Of a stretch of 22,850 nucleotides of DNA, positions 1-7,526 are shown one piece after another. Numbering within the stretch: position 1 is the stretch's first letter; every line of letters starts with the position of its first letter. Below the pieces are notes generated by a model that was not told the origin of the DNA, did not search any database, and was given only the letters and a program-made list of their open reading frames with translations. Where the stretch lies: positions 1 to 22,850 of the forward strand of contig DASQDR010000172.1 in assembly GCA_035634055.1 (NCBI GenBank). The letters run 5' to 3'. The translations under genes were made by a program, and so were the position numbers. This DNA comes from JAICTV01 sp035634055 (GTDB lineage: Bacteria > Planctomycetota > Phycisphaerae > Tepidisphaerales > Tepidisphaeraceae).

Positions 1-1113
1 AAGTCGCCGGCGGTGGGGGAGATCAACCTCCCGCTCCGCCAGGTCGCGCTGCTCTCCAGGGCCGCGACCGGCGGCGCGGCCGGCGCGGGTGCCGTGGGCG
101 GTGCCGCGGGCGCAGGCGGCGCGGGCGCAGGGGGCGCGGGCGCAGGGGGCGCGTCGCCCGCGGGGGCCAATCCCGCGGGCGCGGCGGCGCCGTCGGAGGA
201 CGTCGTCACCCTCGGCAACGGCGACACCGTCCGCGGCATCATCTCCGAGATCGCCGACGGAAACGTCACCGTCCAGGTCGGCGGCGCGCCGACGCCCGTC
301 CCGTTCGACTCCGTCCAGACCATCTCCTTCGCCGCCACCGGCGCGGCCGCCCAGACGGTGCAGCGCGCGGTCCGGGTGAGGCTGGCCGACGACTCGGTCA
401 TCACCGCCCCCTCGGTCAGAACCCAGGGCGACCAGCTCGTGCTCGCGCTCGGAAGCGCGGGCGGAGCTCCCGGCGCAGGCGGCGCAGGCGGCGCGGGCGG
501 CACTGGTGGCGGAGGTGGGGCGGGCCGGGCGCGGCAGGTGCCGCTGTCGGCGGTCACGGGCATCGAGCAATTGAACGGACCCGTGAGCTGGCTGTCGTCC
601 CGGCAGCCGGGGGAGAACGTGCAGACGCCGTTCCTCGAGACGGCACGCCCCGCGCGGATGGACCGCACCGTCGCCGGCCGGCCGATCCGATTTGGCGACC
701 GCGCCTTCGCCCGCGGGATTGGCGTCGCGCCTTACTCGCGGCTGGTCTTCCCGCTCGACGCCGCCCGCAAGGCCGGATACCAGTCCTTCCGCACGCAGTA
801 CGCCGTCGACGGGGCCGGGCAGTACGCCGACGTCACCGTCCGCATCAAGCTCGACGACGCGGTCGTCCACGAGAAGCCGAGCGTCACCGCCGGCGCCCTC
901 TCGCCCGTGATCGTCGTCCCCCTCGGCGGCAGCGCCAGGACGCTGACGCTGGAGGTGGACTTCGGCGGCAACTACAACGTTCAGGACCGCCTGAACTGGA
1001 TCGAGCCCGCCCTGGTGAAGCAGAACCCCGTCCCCCCCTCATCGCCCCCGCCCGCCGCCGCCGTGCCACCCGCCGGCGGAGCCCCCGCCGCCCCCGCCGC
1101 CCCGCCGCAATAG
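1..1113 (+). CDS. NPCBM-domain protein, 5' partial
   Basis: The reading frame is open from base 1, so the gene starts upstream of the window; an in-frame GTG at 13 is probably internal. The visible protein has a Gly/Ala-rich segment (about nt 70-190), a short beta-rich module built around VTLGNGDTVRGII (about nt 200-340), a second Gly/Ala linker (about nt 460-530), and a C-terminal domain (about nt 655-1020) with RFGDRAFARGIGV, a beta-sandwich pattern and a closing DRLNWIEPALV. That last domain resembles NPCBM (novel putative carbohydrate-binding module), common in large planctomycete extracellular proteins. The tail is Pro/Ala-rich. A glycan-binding or cell-surface role is inferred from the family. 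No catalytic domain is visible here; one could lie upstream. It is convergent with the beta-helix gene. Confidence 0.7.
   Translation, partial: KSPAVGEINLPLRQVALLSRAATGGAAGAGAVGGAAGAGGAGAGGAGAGGASPAGANPAGAAAPSEDVVTLGNGDTVRGIISEIADGNVTVQVGGAPTPVPFDSVQTISFAATGAAAQTVQRAVRVRLADDSVITAPSVRTQGDQLVLALGSAGGAPGAGGAGGAGGTGGGGGAGRARQVPLSAVTGIEQLNGPVSWLSSRQPGENVQTPFLETARPARMDRTVAGRPIRFGDRAFARGIGVAPYSRLVFPLDAARKAGYQSFRTQYAVDGAGQYADVTVRIKLDDAVVHEKPSVTAGALSPVIVVPLGGSARTLTLEVDFGGNYNVQDRLNWIEPALVKQNPVPPSSPPPAAAVPPAGGAPAAPAAPPQ
103..147 (+). repeat. 15-bp tandem repeat inside the NPCBM gene
   Basis: Three 15-bp units are in tandem, two of them identical (GGCGCGGGCGCAGGG at 118-132 and 133-147), with a near copy at 103-117. 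They encode a five-residue Gly/Ala repeat that forms a flexible linker. The unit length keeps the frame. Confidence 0.7.
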
Positions 1114-1461
1114 GCGACCGTCCTCCTCCGCCGCCACCGCCGCCGCAGTCGCTGTCGCCGCCGTCGCGCGCGCTAACCGTCTTGGGGTGTGGCGACAACG
1201 CACACGAATTCGTACCGAAGTCGCGACCCTTGCAGACTGCGCTACCGGCGGAGGGGCGGGAGCGCCATAGCGCCCCAAGGCGACATCGCGAGGAAGCGAC
1301 CCCGCGCGGCATCGACAGCGCGAGCGCACCGCCGCGCGTCCACCGCCGCCTACGCCAGCGCGAGGGAGCGAATCCGCGCGGGAGCGACAGCGCGAGCGCG
1401 GGCGCACCGCCCGCGCAGGAGCGACAGCGCCAGCGCGGGCGCACCGCCGCGCTTCCGCCGC
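1114..1461. other. Intergenic region between convergent genes
   Basis: This 350-bp stretch shows no convincing gene. The left part (1114-1300) is GC-rich, with a perfect 10-bp palindrome ACGAATTCGT at 1204-1213. The right part (1313-1472) holds degenerate GC-rich repeats, listed separately. I see no U-tract terminator for either flanking gene. Confidence 0.5.
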
Positions 1462-1472
1462 CTACGCCAGCG
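1313..1472. repeat. Degenerate GC-rich repeats, including a duplicated gene end
   Basis: Three related units begin with CGACAGCGC at 1313, 1385 and 1422 and continue into GCGCACCGCC. The outer two also share an exact 18-bp block, CCGCCGCCTACGCCAGCG, at 1343-1360 and 1455-1472. The right copy contains the stop codon and last residues of the minus-strand beta-helix gene, so part of the gene end appears duplicated downstream of itself. Confidence 0.65.
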
Positions 1473-2574
1473 GCGCGCCGTTGAACGTCGTGTTCGTCAC
1501 CGTGATCCGCTCCCGCGCCGCCGGGGTGTCGAACGCGCGGCCCGCGTCGTTGTTCTTGCCACGGTAGCGCAGCGTGCAGCCGACGAACTTCCCCGCGCTC
1601 TTGGGTCGATCCATGTAAGGCCACGGCATGTGGAACAATGTCCCGCCCAGCCGGCCAGAAAACGTGCAATTCGTGAAGGTGAAGTCGAGGATGCCGGGGT
1701 TGATCTTCGCCGCCTCGCAGTCGAACGTGCAGTTGGTCGCCGTGAGCTTCGTCAGCCGCATCGCGTCGTGGTACGCGCGCTTCGGCCCGACCGGGAAGTT
1801 TCTCCCGCCATTGTCCTCGCCCATCGGGCCCAGCGAGATGTCGCCGGAGAAGGTGGCGTTCTCCAGCGTCACGTCATCGACGTCGTGCAGCCTCAGCACC
1901 GCTTCCTTGCGGTCCTCGTCGATGTACTTCCCGCCGCGGATGACGATGCGCTTGCTCCTGTGGCTGCGGATGACGTGCTGGCTGGTCGTGCCGCGCTCCA
2001 CGACGCAGTTGATCAGCTCGAACCCCTCGCCCGGCTGCTGCGAGTATGTCGTCGGCGTGTCGACGATGGTGCCGCCGGAGACCCATACGATGTAGTTGTT
2101 GTTCACGTCCCGGTGCAGCCAGTTCTCGAGCCTGGAGATGCCGGTCGAGCCGTTGCTCTTGAGCATCCCGCCTCCGCCGCGGATCGTCGCGTTGACGCCG
2201 GTGAACGTGCCGCTGTTGTTGACGGCGAAGGTGCCGGGGTTGAGCTCGAAGTCCACGTCGCGCGTCCCGCCGGCCCTGTTGGCCGCGACGCTGAGCGGGG
2301 CGGATTCCTTGTTCCCGTTGAAGCGGATGATCGGGTTGGGCCCGGGTCCGGTCTTGACCAGCGTGCAGGTAAGTTGCTTCGCCTGCGTCGCCTGGTAGAT
2401 GTGCCCCGCCTGCAGCGCGAACTCGCCCGCCGCCGGCAACTGCACCTGATCGAAGTTGTGCACCGGCGGCTCGATCGACGCGAAGATGGCGGCGGTGAGC
2501 GCCGGCGTGACCTTCGTGCCCGGAATGGTGTAATTGCCCTCGTCGCTCTCCACGATGATGCGCTGGATCGGCAT
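1462..2574 (-). CDS. Right-handed parallel beta-helix (pectate-lyase-fold) protein
   Basis: The protein has 370 residues and no signal peptide at the chosen ATG. The centre and C-terminal half show repeated short strands ending in Asn/Gly turns: FELINCVVERG, IVIRGGKYID, VTLENATFSGD, LTATNCTFDC, FTFTNCTFSGR and ITVTNTTFNG. That periodicity of about 20-30 residues is the signature of right-handed parallel beta-helix proteins, many of which bind or cleave polysaccharides. I could not place catalytic residues, so the enzymatic activity is unknown. The start at 2574 is the first ATG of the frame that matches the conserved part. There is no clear Shine-Dalgarno; a promoter-like element lies about 55 nt upstream. 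It is convergent with the NPCBM gene. Confidence 0.72.
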   Translation of the reverse strand: MPIQRIIVESDEGNYTIPGTKVTPALTAAIFASIEPPVHNFDQVQLPAAGEFALQAGHIYQATQAKQLTCTLVKTGPGPNPIIRFNGNKESAPLSVAANRAGGTRDVDFELNPGTFAVNNSGTFTGVNATIRGGGGMLKSNGSTGISRLENWLHRDVNNNYIVWVSGGTIVDTPTTYSQQPGEGFELINCVVERGTTSQHVIRSHRSKRIVIRGGKYIDEDRKEAVLRLHDVDDVTLENATFSGDISLGPMGEDNGGRNFPVGPKRAYHDAMRLTKLTATNCTFDCEAAKINPGILDFTFTNCTFSGRLGGTLFHMPWPYMDRPKSAGKFVGCTLRYRGKNNDAGRAFDTPAARERITVTNTTFNGAPLA

Positions 2575-2626
2575 GGCGTCGCCCCGCAGTTGGATGTCCC
2601 CAGTTCAAGACGTGTGACCGCCCGTC

Positions 2627-2657
2627 CTTATAACCCAACCGCCGCCGGATGCACCAA
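2627..2657 (-). promoter_or_regulatory. Candidate promoter of the beta-helix gene
   Basis: On the minus strand, TTGGTG (2657-2652) is followed 19 bp later by TATAAG (2632-2627). This would give an untranslated leader of about 45 nt. The spacer is slightly long, so confidence is moderate. Confidence 0.4.
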
Positions 2658-2720
2658 GTTCTTTGCGCGCGCCCGACAGATTGCGGGACGTTGATCGCCA
2701 CGGAGGGAGCAGATTTAGTC

Positions 2721-2840
2721 GAGTCCGGCACGGGGGAGTCCGGCACGGGGGAGTCCGGCACGGGGGAGTCCGGCACGGGGGAGTGCGGCACGTGGGAGCG
2801 CGGCACGTGGGAGCGCGGCGGGCGGGAGTGCGGCGGGCGG
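2721..2840. repeat. 15-bp minisatellite, eight units
   Basis: Eight uninterrupted 15-bp units are present. Four are identical (GAGTCCGGCACGGGG, 2721-2780) and four are progressively diverged (GAGTGCGGCACGTGG, GAGCGCGGCACGTGG, GAGCGCGGCGGGCGG, GAGTGCGGCGGGCGG; 2781-2840). The array lies upstream of the beta-helix gene and downstream of the minus-strand terminator. It is open in several frames but shows no sign of being coding. Confidence 0.9.
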
Positions 2841-2867
2841 ATCGGGGGGATGGTCAAAAGTGCGCGC

Positions 2868-2903
2868 AAAAAAGAGGCCGGTGCTCGCCGTTACACCGGC
2901 CTC
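2868..2903 (-). terminator. Rho-independent terminator on the minus strand
   Basis: A perfect 10-bp stem (GAGGCCGGTG at 2874-2883, CACCGGCCTC at 2894-2903) encloses a 10-nt loop. On the minus strand it is followed directly by six U residues (A-run at 2868-2873 on plus). This is the best intrinsic terminator in the window. No protein gene reads into it from the right, because the neighbour carA is on the plus strand. Confidence 0.8.
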
Positions 2904-2995
2904 CAAATCAGGCTGCCCAACCGTAAAGGTCGGAGACCCACAGCCTAGTAACAGTATCGGGTCGACCGCGCGGTGGACTTTAGGCCTGCCGTCAC
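2868..2995 (-). ncRNA. Candidate small RNA ending at the terminator
   Basis: The terminator at 2868-2903 needs a minus-strand transcript, and the 90-180 bp to its right contain no ORF of note. This stretch has structure: AGGCTG and CAGCCT (2945-2940 and 2917-2912 region) form an outer stem. Inside it, GGTC-TCC-GACC and CCGACC-TTTAC-GGTTGG are mutually exclusive hairpins. The right boundary is a guess and I could not identify a convincing promoter. It matches no RNA family I recognise; a dispersed repeat is the main alternative. Confidence 0.35.
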
Positions 2996-3007
2996 TTGTC
3001 GCTTGTC

Positions 3008-3049
3008 ACTGACCACTGACCACTCACCGCTAACCACCCACCACCCACC
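3008..3049. repeat. Heptamer repeat upstream of carA
   Basis: Six consecutive 7-bp units are present: ACTGACC, ACTGACC, ACTCACC, GCTAACC, ACCCACC and ACCCACC. They lie directly before the carA promoter, with related GTCACTTGTC/GCTTGTCAC sequence to the left. They resemble short tandem heptamer repeats found between genes in several bacterial groups. Confidence 0.75.
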
Positions 3050-3050
3050 C

Positions 3051-3078
3051 GTGACAACCACCCCCTCCCCCCTATAAT
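3051..3078 (+). promoter_or_regulatory. carA promoter, leaderless type
   Basis: GTGACA (3051-3056) and a perfect TATAAT (3073-3078) are separated by 16 bp, a near-consensus housekeeping promoter. Only 9 nt separate the -10 from the ATG at 3088, so transcription should begin within a few bases of the start codon. There is no Shine-Dalgarno. Confidence 0.75.
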
Positions 3079-3087
3079 CCGCCCGCA

Positions 3088-4269
<1,182 letters not shown>

Positions 4270-4302
4270 AGCGCCTGAGAGTCCGCTCGCAGTACCCGTG
4301 GA

Positions 4303-4350
4303 GAGGGTCGGGGCGAGGGTCGGGGCGAGGGTCGGGGCGAGGGCCGGGCT
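4303..4350. repeat. 12-bp tandem repeat, four units
   Basis: Three perfect copies of GAGGGTCGGGGC (4303-4338) are followed by one degenerate copy (GAGGGCCGGGCT, 4339-4350). They lie about 35 bp after the carA stop codon. Confidence 0.85.
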
Positions 4351-4612
4351 CCCCCGTCTTGCCCGCCACTCGCAGGCGTCATCCTCCGCCCCACCATCAC
4401 ATTTCCGCCGACAAAGCCGATTTTCGATGCTAGATTGACCCCTTGCCGCGGCCGCGCCCGCCCCCGGCGGGATCGGGGCACGTGGTCGGCATCGGGCCTG
4501 ACGACTCCACGGGCCTCCGCCGTCGCATTCCGCACCCACACCGCCGGCGCCCGCACCCCGCGCCCGCACCGAGACGTCCCATGCCCGACCTTCGTACCCG
4601 TTCACAGTCCAA

Positions 4613-4636
4613 GACGAGCCCAGCCACGGGCTCGTC
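4613..4636. repeat. Inverted repeat at the left edge of the motif array
   Basis: GACGAGCCC (4613-4621) and GGGCTCGTC (4628-4636) form a perfect 9-bp stem with a 6-nt loop. No U-tract follows on either strand, so it is only a weak terminator candidate. It sits 15 bp before the first unit of the motif array. Confidence 0.6.
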
Positions 4637-4650
4637 CACGGGCACGATCG

Positions 4651-4916
4651 GCGAAAACGAACCCAATCCGCCGCCGTCGTCACCCCGCGATCCGCGAAAA
4701 CAAACCCAATCCGCCGCCGCCATCGCGCGATTCGAGAAAACGAACCCAATTCAGGATCGTTATCACACGCGATTCGCGAAAACGAACCCAATCCGCCACC
4801 TTTATCCCCGCAATGCGCGAAAACGAACCCAATTCCCGCCCGCCGTCCTCGCCTGCGAGGGCGAAAACAAAGCCAATCGTGCGCCCTTCACGCGCGGGCG
4901 GCGAAACGAACCCAAT
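4651..4916. repeat. Seven-copy array of a 17-bp motif with a period of about 42 bp
   Basis: The motif GCGAAAACGAACCCAAT occurs at 4651, 4694, 4734, 4776, 4817, 4861 and 4901. Copies 1, 4 and 5 are exact. Copies 2 and 3 have one change, copy 6 has two, and copy 7 lacks one A. Intervals are 43, 40, 42, 41, 44 and 40 bp. The 23-27 bp between copies are GC-rich, and several end in GCGATTC or GCGATCC just before the next motif, so they are diverged parts of a longer unit rather than unique spacers. All copies point the same way. No cas genes are near. I recall similar GAAAACGAACCCAAT-like sequences between planctomycete genes but cannot check this here. Confidence 0.9.
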
Positions 4917-4985
4917 TTCCTCCGCCGGCGGCGACGCGTTGCCGTCACCGTCGCCATCCCGTCCCGTCCCTGCCGGCCGGTCGGG

Positions 4986-5014
4986 TTAACCTCCGCGTCG
5001 CCGCCTCGTACACT
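4986..5014 (+). promoter_or_regulatory. yceH promoter, leaderless type
   Basis: TTAACC (4986-4991) and TACACT (5009-5014) are 17 bp apart, and only 7 nt separate the -10 from the ATG at 5022. No Shine-Dalgarno is present. This promoter supports the 5022 start over the much longer open frame. Confidence 0.6.
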
Positions 5015-5021
5015 CCCGGCC

Positions 5022-5813
5022 ATGATCCAGCTCACCCCCAACGAGGCGCGCGTGCTTGGCGTGCTGATCGAGAAGGCTTTCACCACGCCGGAGCAGTACC
5101 CGTTGTCGGTCAACGCCCTGACCGCCGGCAGCAACCAGAAGAGCAACCGCGACCCCGTGCTGAACCTGACCGAGGAGGCGGTGTACGACGCGGCCGAGAC
5201 GTTGCGCGACAAGCAGCTCGTGGTGCGCGTCGACCAGGTGGGCAGCCGGGTGCACAAGTACCGCCACCTGGCGGGCGAGGTGTTTCGCTGCAAGGCGGGG
5301 GAGCTGGCGGTGCTGGCGGAGCTGCTGATGCGCGGGCCGCAGACGCTGGGCGAGCTTCGCGGGCGCGCCGGCCGGATGCACCCGCTGGCGACGCTGGAGG
5401 AGGTGACGGTGATGCTCCGCGGGCTGCGCGAGCGCGAGGAGCCGATGATCCAGCAGATCCCGCCGCTGCCCGGCAGCCGGGCCGAGCGGTACGTGCAACT
5501 CCTGGCGCCCGACGCCCACGCGATCGGAGACGGCGCGGCGCCCGGTGGCGCGGTCGACGCAGGGGCCGCGCAGGGAGCGGGCGGCGCGGGTGGCAGCGGT
5601 GGCGCGGGTGCTCGCACCGCCGGCGCGGTCGTGACGTCATCGGCGGGCGGCGCCGGTTTGGCAGACCGGGTGGCGACGCTCGAGCAGCAGGTCGGCGCCC
5701 TCGCGGCCGCCTTACAAAAGCTCGCTTCTTCTATAGGAGAGCCAAATCCGCTCGAGGGGGCGGGTATCATGTCGGCGTCGCCGGACGAGGGCGTGGCCGT
5801 GGAAGGCCGCTAG
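5022..5813 (+). CDS. yceH: YceH family (DUF480) protein
   Basis: The N-terminal 165 residues match the DUF480/YceH family: LTPNEARVLGVLIEKAFTTP, YPLSVNALTAGSNQKSNRDP, LRDKQLVVRV and FRCKAGELAVLAELLMRGPQT. This family has a duplicated winged-helix fold and no settled function. The protein is 263 residues, longer than E. coli YceH (about 215). The extra length is a Gly/Ala-rich linker (roughly 170-210) and a C-terminal segment LADRVATLEQQVGALAAALQKLA that should form a coiled coil. The frame stays open far upstream through the repeat array, but homology and the promoter both place the start at 5022. The TraB-like gene follows 92 bp downstream on the same strand. Confidence 0.9.
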   Translation: MIQLTPNEARVLGVLIEKAFTTPEQYPLSVNALTAGSNQKSNRDPVLNLTEEAVYDAAETLRDKQLVVRVDQVGSRVHKYRHLAGEVFRCKAGELAVLAELLMRGPQTLGELRGRAGRMHPLATLEEVTVMLRGLREREEPMIQQIPPLPGSRAERYVQLLAPDAHAIGDGAAPGGAVDAGAAQGAGGAGGSGGAGARTAGAVVTSSAGGAGLADRVATLEQQVGALAAALQKLASSIGEPNPLEGAGIMSASPDEGVAVEGR

Positions 5814-5820
5814 CATCGCT

Positions 5821-5870
<50 letters not shown>

Positions 5871-5905
5871 GCGTCGTCGGGTGCGTTGGTGCGCGGAGGT
5901 CCGTC

Positions 5906-6877
5906 ATGTCGCAGCGTCTGAAGTTTCGCGTCGCGTTGATCGCCTTGTTTGCGCCGTTCGCGCTGCCGCTGGCGCCGCTGCTGGCGCAGGAAGCGGCGAC
6001 GGCCGCGACGACCGCGCCGGCAACGACGCAGGCGGCGGCGGCGGGCGAGACGCGGTTCCTCCGCTTCGTCGGCGACGGCAAGAGCGGCGGGCGGCTGGAA
6101 ACCTCCGACGTCACCTTCAAGAACGATGCCGGCGTCAGCGTGCGGCTGGTGTCGGCGGTCCATATCGGCGAGTCGAGCTACTTCCAGGAGATCCAGAAGA
6201 GCTTCGCCGGGTGCGACGCGGTGCTGTACGAGATGGTGAAGGACAAGGACGCGCCGCCGCCGGTCAAGGGGCAGCAGAGCGACCACGCGGTGGCGCGGCT
6301 CCAGCGGTTCCTGAAGGAGACGCTGAACCTGTCGTACCAGCTCGACGAGATCGACTACACGCCGAGGAACTTCGTCCACGCCGACATGGACGCCGCGGAG
6401 TTCGAGCGGCTGCGCTCCGAGCGCGGCGAATCGTTCCCGGCCATGATGCTCCAGGCGATGATGCGCTCGATGTCCGACCCGGGCGCGATGCGCGCGTACG
6501 CCGACGAGCCGGCCGACGTGATGGACCTGATGACCCGCCCGGACGGCGAGAGCCAGATCAAGCTGCTGCTGGCGCGCCGGCTCGGCGACATCGAGCGCGA
6601 GGCGAGCGGCATGGACATGCTCAACGGCACCGTCATTCTCACCGAGCGGAACAAGGCCGTCACCCGCGTGCTCAAGGAGACGCTGAAGCAGGGGAAGCGG
6701 AACGTCGCGATCTTCTACGGCGCCGCCCACATGGAGGAGCTGGCTGACCGCCTCGACCTGATGGGTTTCCACCCAGTCTCGACCGATTGGCGGCCGGCGT
6801 GGAACGTCCGAATTCGTCAGGACGCCCCCAGCGCCTTCATGAAGCTGATGGGGCAGGTGGAGAAGCAGCTCAAGTAG
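5906..6877 (+). CDS. Secreted TraB/GumN-like protein
   Basis: The start at 5906 is set by GGAGG at 5895-5899 (6-nt spacing) and gives a 323-residue protein. Its signal peptide is SQRLKFRVALIALFAPFALP followed by LAPLLAQ, with cleavage probably after AQ (about residue 29). The mature part has two conserved blocks of the TraB/GumN (Tiki-like) family: VRLVSAVHIGESSYFQEI with LYEMV downstream, and TERNKAVTRVLKE followed by VAIFYGAAHMEEL. The His residues in AVHIG and GAAHM and the Glu in YEMV are the family's likely metal-site positions. Family members are putative metalloproteases, but the bacterial role is not established. It may be co-transcribed with yceH, since I see no -10 element in the repeat-filled gap. 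It is convergent with the ferredoxin gene. Confidence 0.8.
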   Translation: MSQRLKFRVALIALFAPFALPLAPLLAQEAATAATTAPATTQAAAAGETRFLRFVGDGKSGGRLETSDVTFKNDAGVSVRLVSAVHIGESSYFQEIQKSFAGCDAVLYEMVKDKDAPPPVKGQQSDHAVARLQRFLKETLNLSYQLDEIDYTPRNFVHADMDAAEFERLRSERGESFPAMMLQAMMRSMSDPGAMRAYADEPADVMDLMTRPDGESQIKLLLARRLGDIEREASGMDMLNGTVILTERNKAVTRVLKETLKQGKRNVAIFYGAAHMEELADRLDLMGFHPVSTDWRPAWNVRIRQDAPSAFMKLMGQVEKQLK

Positions 6878-6927
6878 CGGCAGGCGCGCACGCCGCACGC
6901 GCACCGCGGGGCCGAGGGCGCTCCTGC

Positions 6928-7044
6928 CGTGGCTTGGGCCTCCCGCCCGAGCATCCGCGGCGGCCAGGCGCTCGTTTTTCATGACCCCGGGTCGCTTCGG
7001 AGCCGCTGGCGCGGCGAGCGCTCGGGCGGGACGCCCAAGCCACG
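6928..7044. repeat. 117-bp imperfect palindromic element between convergent genes
   Basis: Arms of 25 bp (6928-6952 and 7020-7044) are inverted repeats with 24 of 25 positions paired; they start with CGTGGCTTGGGC and end with CCGCCCGAGC. The 67-bp centre has further partial complementarity (GCGCTCG with CGAGCGC). It fills the gap between the TraB-like gene and the ferredoxin gene, so it could act as a bidirectional transcription barrier. It could equally be a MITE- or REP-like element. Confidence 0.8.
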
Positions 7045-7066
7045 CCCGCGAAGGCGGCGTCGGTAC

Positions 7067-7330
7067 TTACCTGTTTTCGTAGTACGCCGCGTTCTTCGCG
7101 AGGAACTCCTGCCACTCGCTCGGCAGGTCGCTCTCCTCGAAGATGGCGTTGACCGGGCACTCCGCGACGCAGAGCCCGCACGAGATGCAGTTCTGCTGCT
7201 CGATGTAGAGCTGCTCCGCCGTCGCGAAGCCCGCCTCGTCCTTTAACGGGTGGATCACGTCCACCGGGCAGACCGTCACGCACGCGGTGTCCTTCACCCC
7301 GATGCACGGCTCTGCGATCACGTACGCCAT
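7067..7330 (-). CDS. fdxA: 7Fe ferredoxin ([3Fe-4S][4Fe-4S])
   Basis: The 87-residue protein carries C9-x7-C17-x3-C21-P (EPCIGVKDTACVTVCPVDVI) and, further on, C-x2-C-x2-C-x3-CP (NCISCGLCVAECPVNAI). A seven-residue gap between the first two Cys, with no Cys at the position used by 8Fe proteins, is the 7Fe pattern seen in Thermus, mycobacterial and Azotobacter ferredoxins. The C-terminal ESDLPSEWQEFLAKN also matches that group. It is a small cytoplasmic electron carrier; its redox partner cannot be told from context. The start at 7330 is chosen because GGAGG (7343-7339 on minus) lies 8 nt upstream. An in-frame start 14 codons earlier would place the ribosome site inside the coding region. Confidence 0.93.
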   Translation of the reverse strand: MAYVIAEPCIGVKDTACVTVCPVDVIHPLKDEAGFATAEQLYIEQQNCISCGLCVAECPVNAIFEESDLPSEWQEFLAKNAAYYENR

Positions 7331-7371
7331 CGTCGAAACCTCCAGGTGTCGTTGTTCGTTCGACGCGGGCA

Positions 7372-7400
7372 AAAGTAGCGGCCGGCAAGGGATGATTCAA
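7372..7400 (-). promoter_or_regulatory. Ferredoxin promoter
   Basis: On the minus strand TTGAAT (7400-7395) and TACTTT (7377-7372) are separated by 17 bp. Transcription would start near 7365, giving a leader of about 35 nt that includes the GGAGG ribosome-binding site. Confidence 0.6.
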
Positions 7401-7423
7401 AGACATCCTTCTTCTGATTGCCA

Positions 7424-7468
7424 TAAGGAGGCGTTATGTCACAAGATGGACGATTCCGGTCGCCTTGA
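7424..7468 (+). other. Possible 10-codon leader ORF with a perfect Shine-Dalgarno
   Basis: TAAGGAGG (7424-7431), a full complement of the usual 16S rRNA 3' end, lies 4 nt before ATG at 7436. The frame encodes MSQDGRFRSP and stops at 7466-7468. A GC-rich hairpin follows (GCCCGCC 7481-7487, GGCGGGC 7497-7503), and then the ychF start. It could be a leader peptide or a broken gene start. No clear promoter was found for it. Confidence 0.3.
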
Positions 7469-7510
7469 GAGGACGGCGCGGCCCGCCGTGCCTTCGGGCG
7501 GGCGAGCCGC

Positions 7511-7516
7511 TATCAT
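7511..7516 (+). promoter_or_regulatory. ychF -10 element, leaderless type
   Basis: TATCAT ends 10 nt before the ATG at 7527, and no Shine-Dalgarno is present. No good -35 is seen, and a GC-rich hairpin (7481-7503) sits in its place. Confidence 0.45.
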
Positions 7517-7526
7517 CCCGCACCCT

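Larger units (their letters stand above)
4270..5021. other. 750-bp non-coding, repeat-rich region between carA and yceH
   Basis: Long open frames cross this region in several phases, but they read through repeats and carry no recognisable domain. It holds a 12-bp tandem repeat (4303-4350), an inverted repeat (4613-4636), and a seven-copy regularly spaced motif array (4651-4916). The yceH promoter lies at its right end. I see no terminator with a U-tract after carA. Confidence 0.7.

Noticed and set aside
1189..2694. 501-codon open frame on the plus strand
   Set aside because: It lies antisense to the beta-helix gene and has shadow-type Arg/Val/Ala composition without a recognisable domain.
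2904..2990. tRNA or SRP RNA on the minus strand
   Set aside because: There is no cloverleaf or T-loop consensus and no SRP tetraloop region; only a generic structured-RNA call is possible.
4651..4916. CRISPR array
   Set aside because: The repeats are only 17 bp, the intervening DNA is GC-rich and partly similar between units (several end in GCGATTC or GCGATCC), and no cas genes or AT-rich leader are present.
4443..5021. N-terminal extension of yceH through the motif array
   Set aside because: The open frame exists because of GC-rich repeats; the same DNA is open in other frames, YceH homology begins at 5022, and a promoter lies just upstream of 5022.
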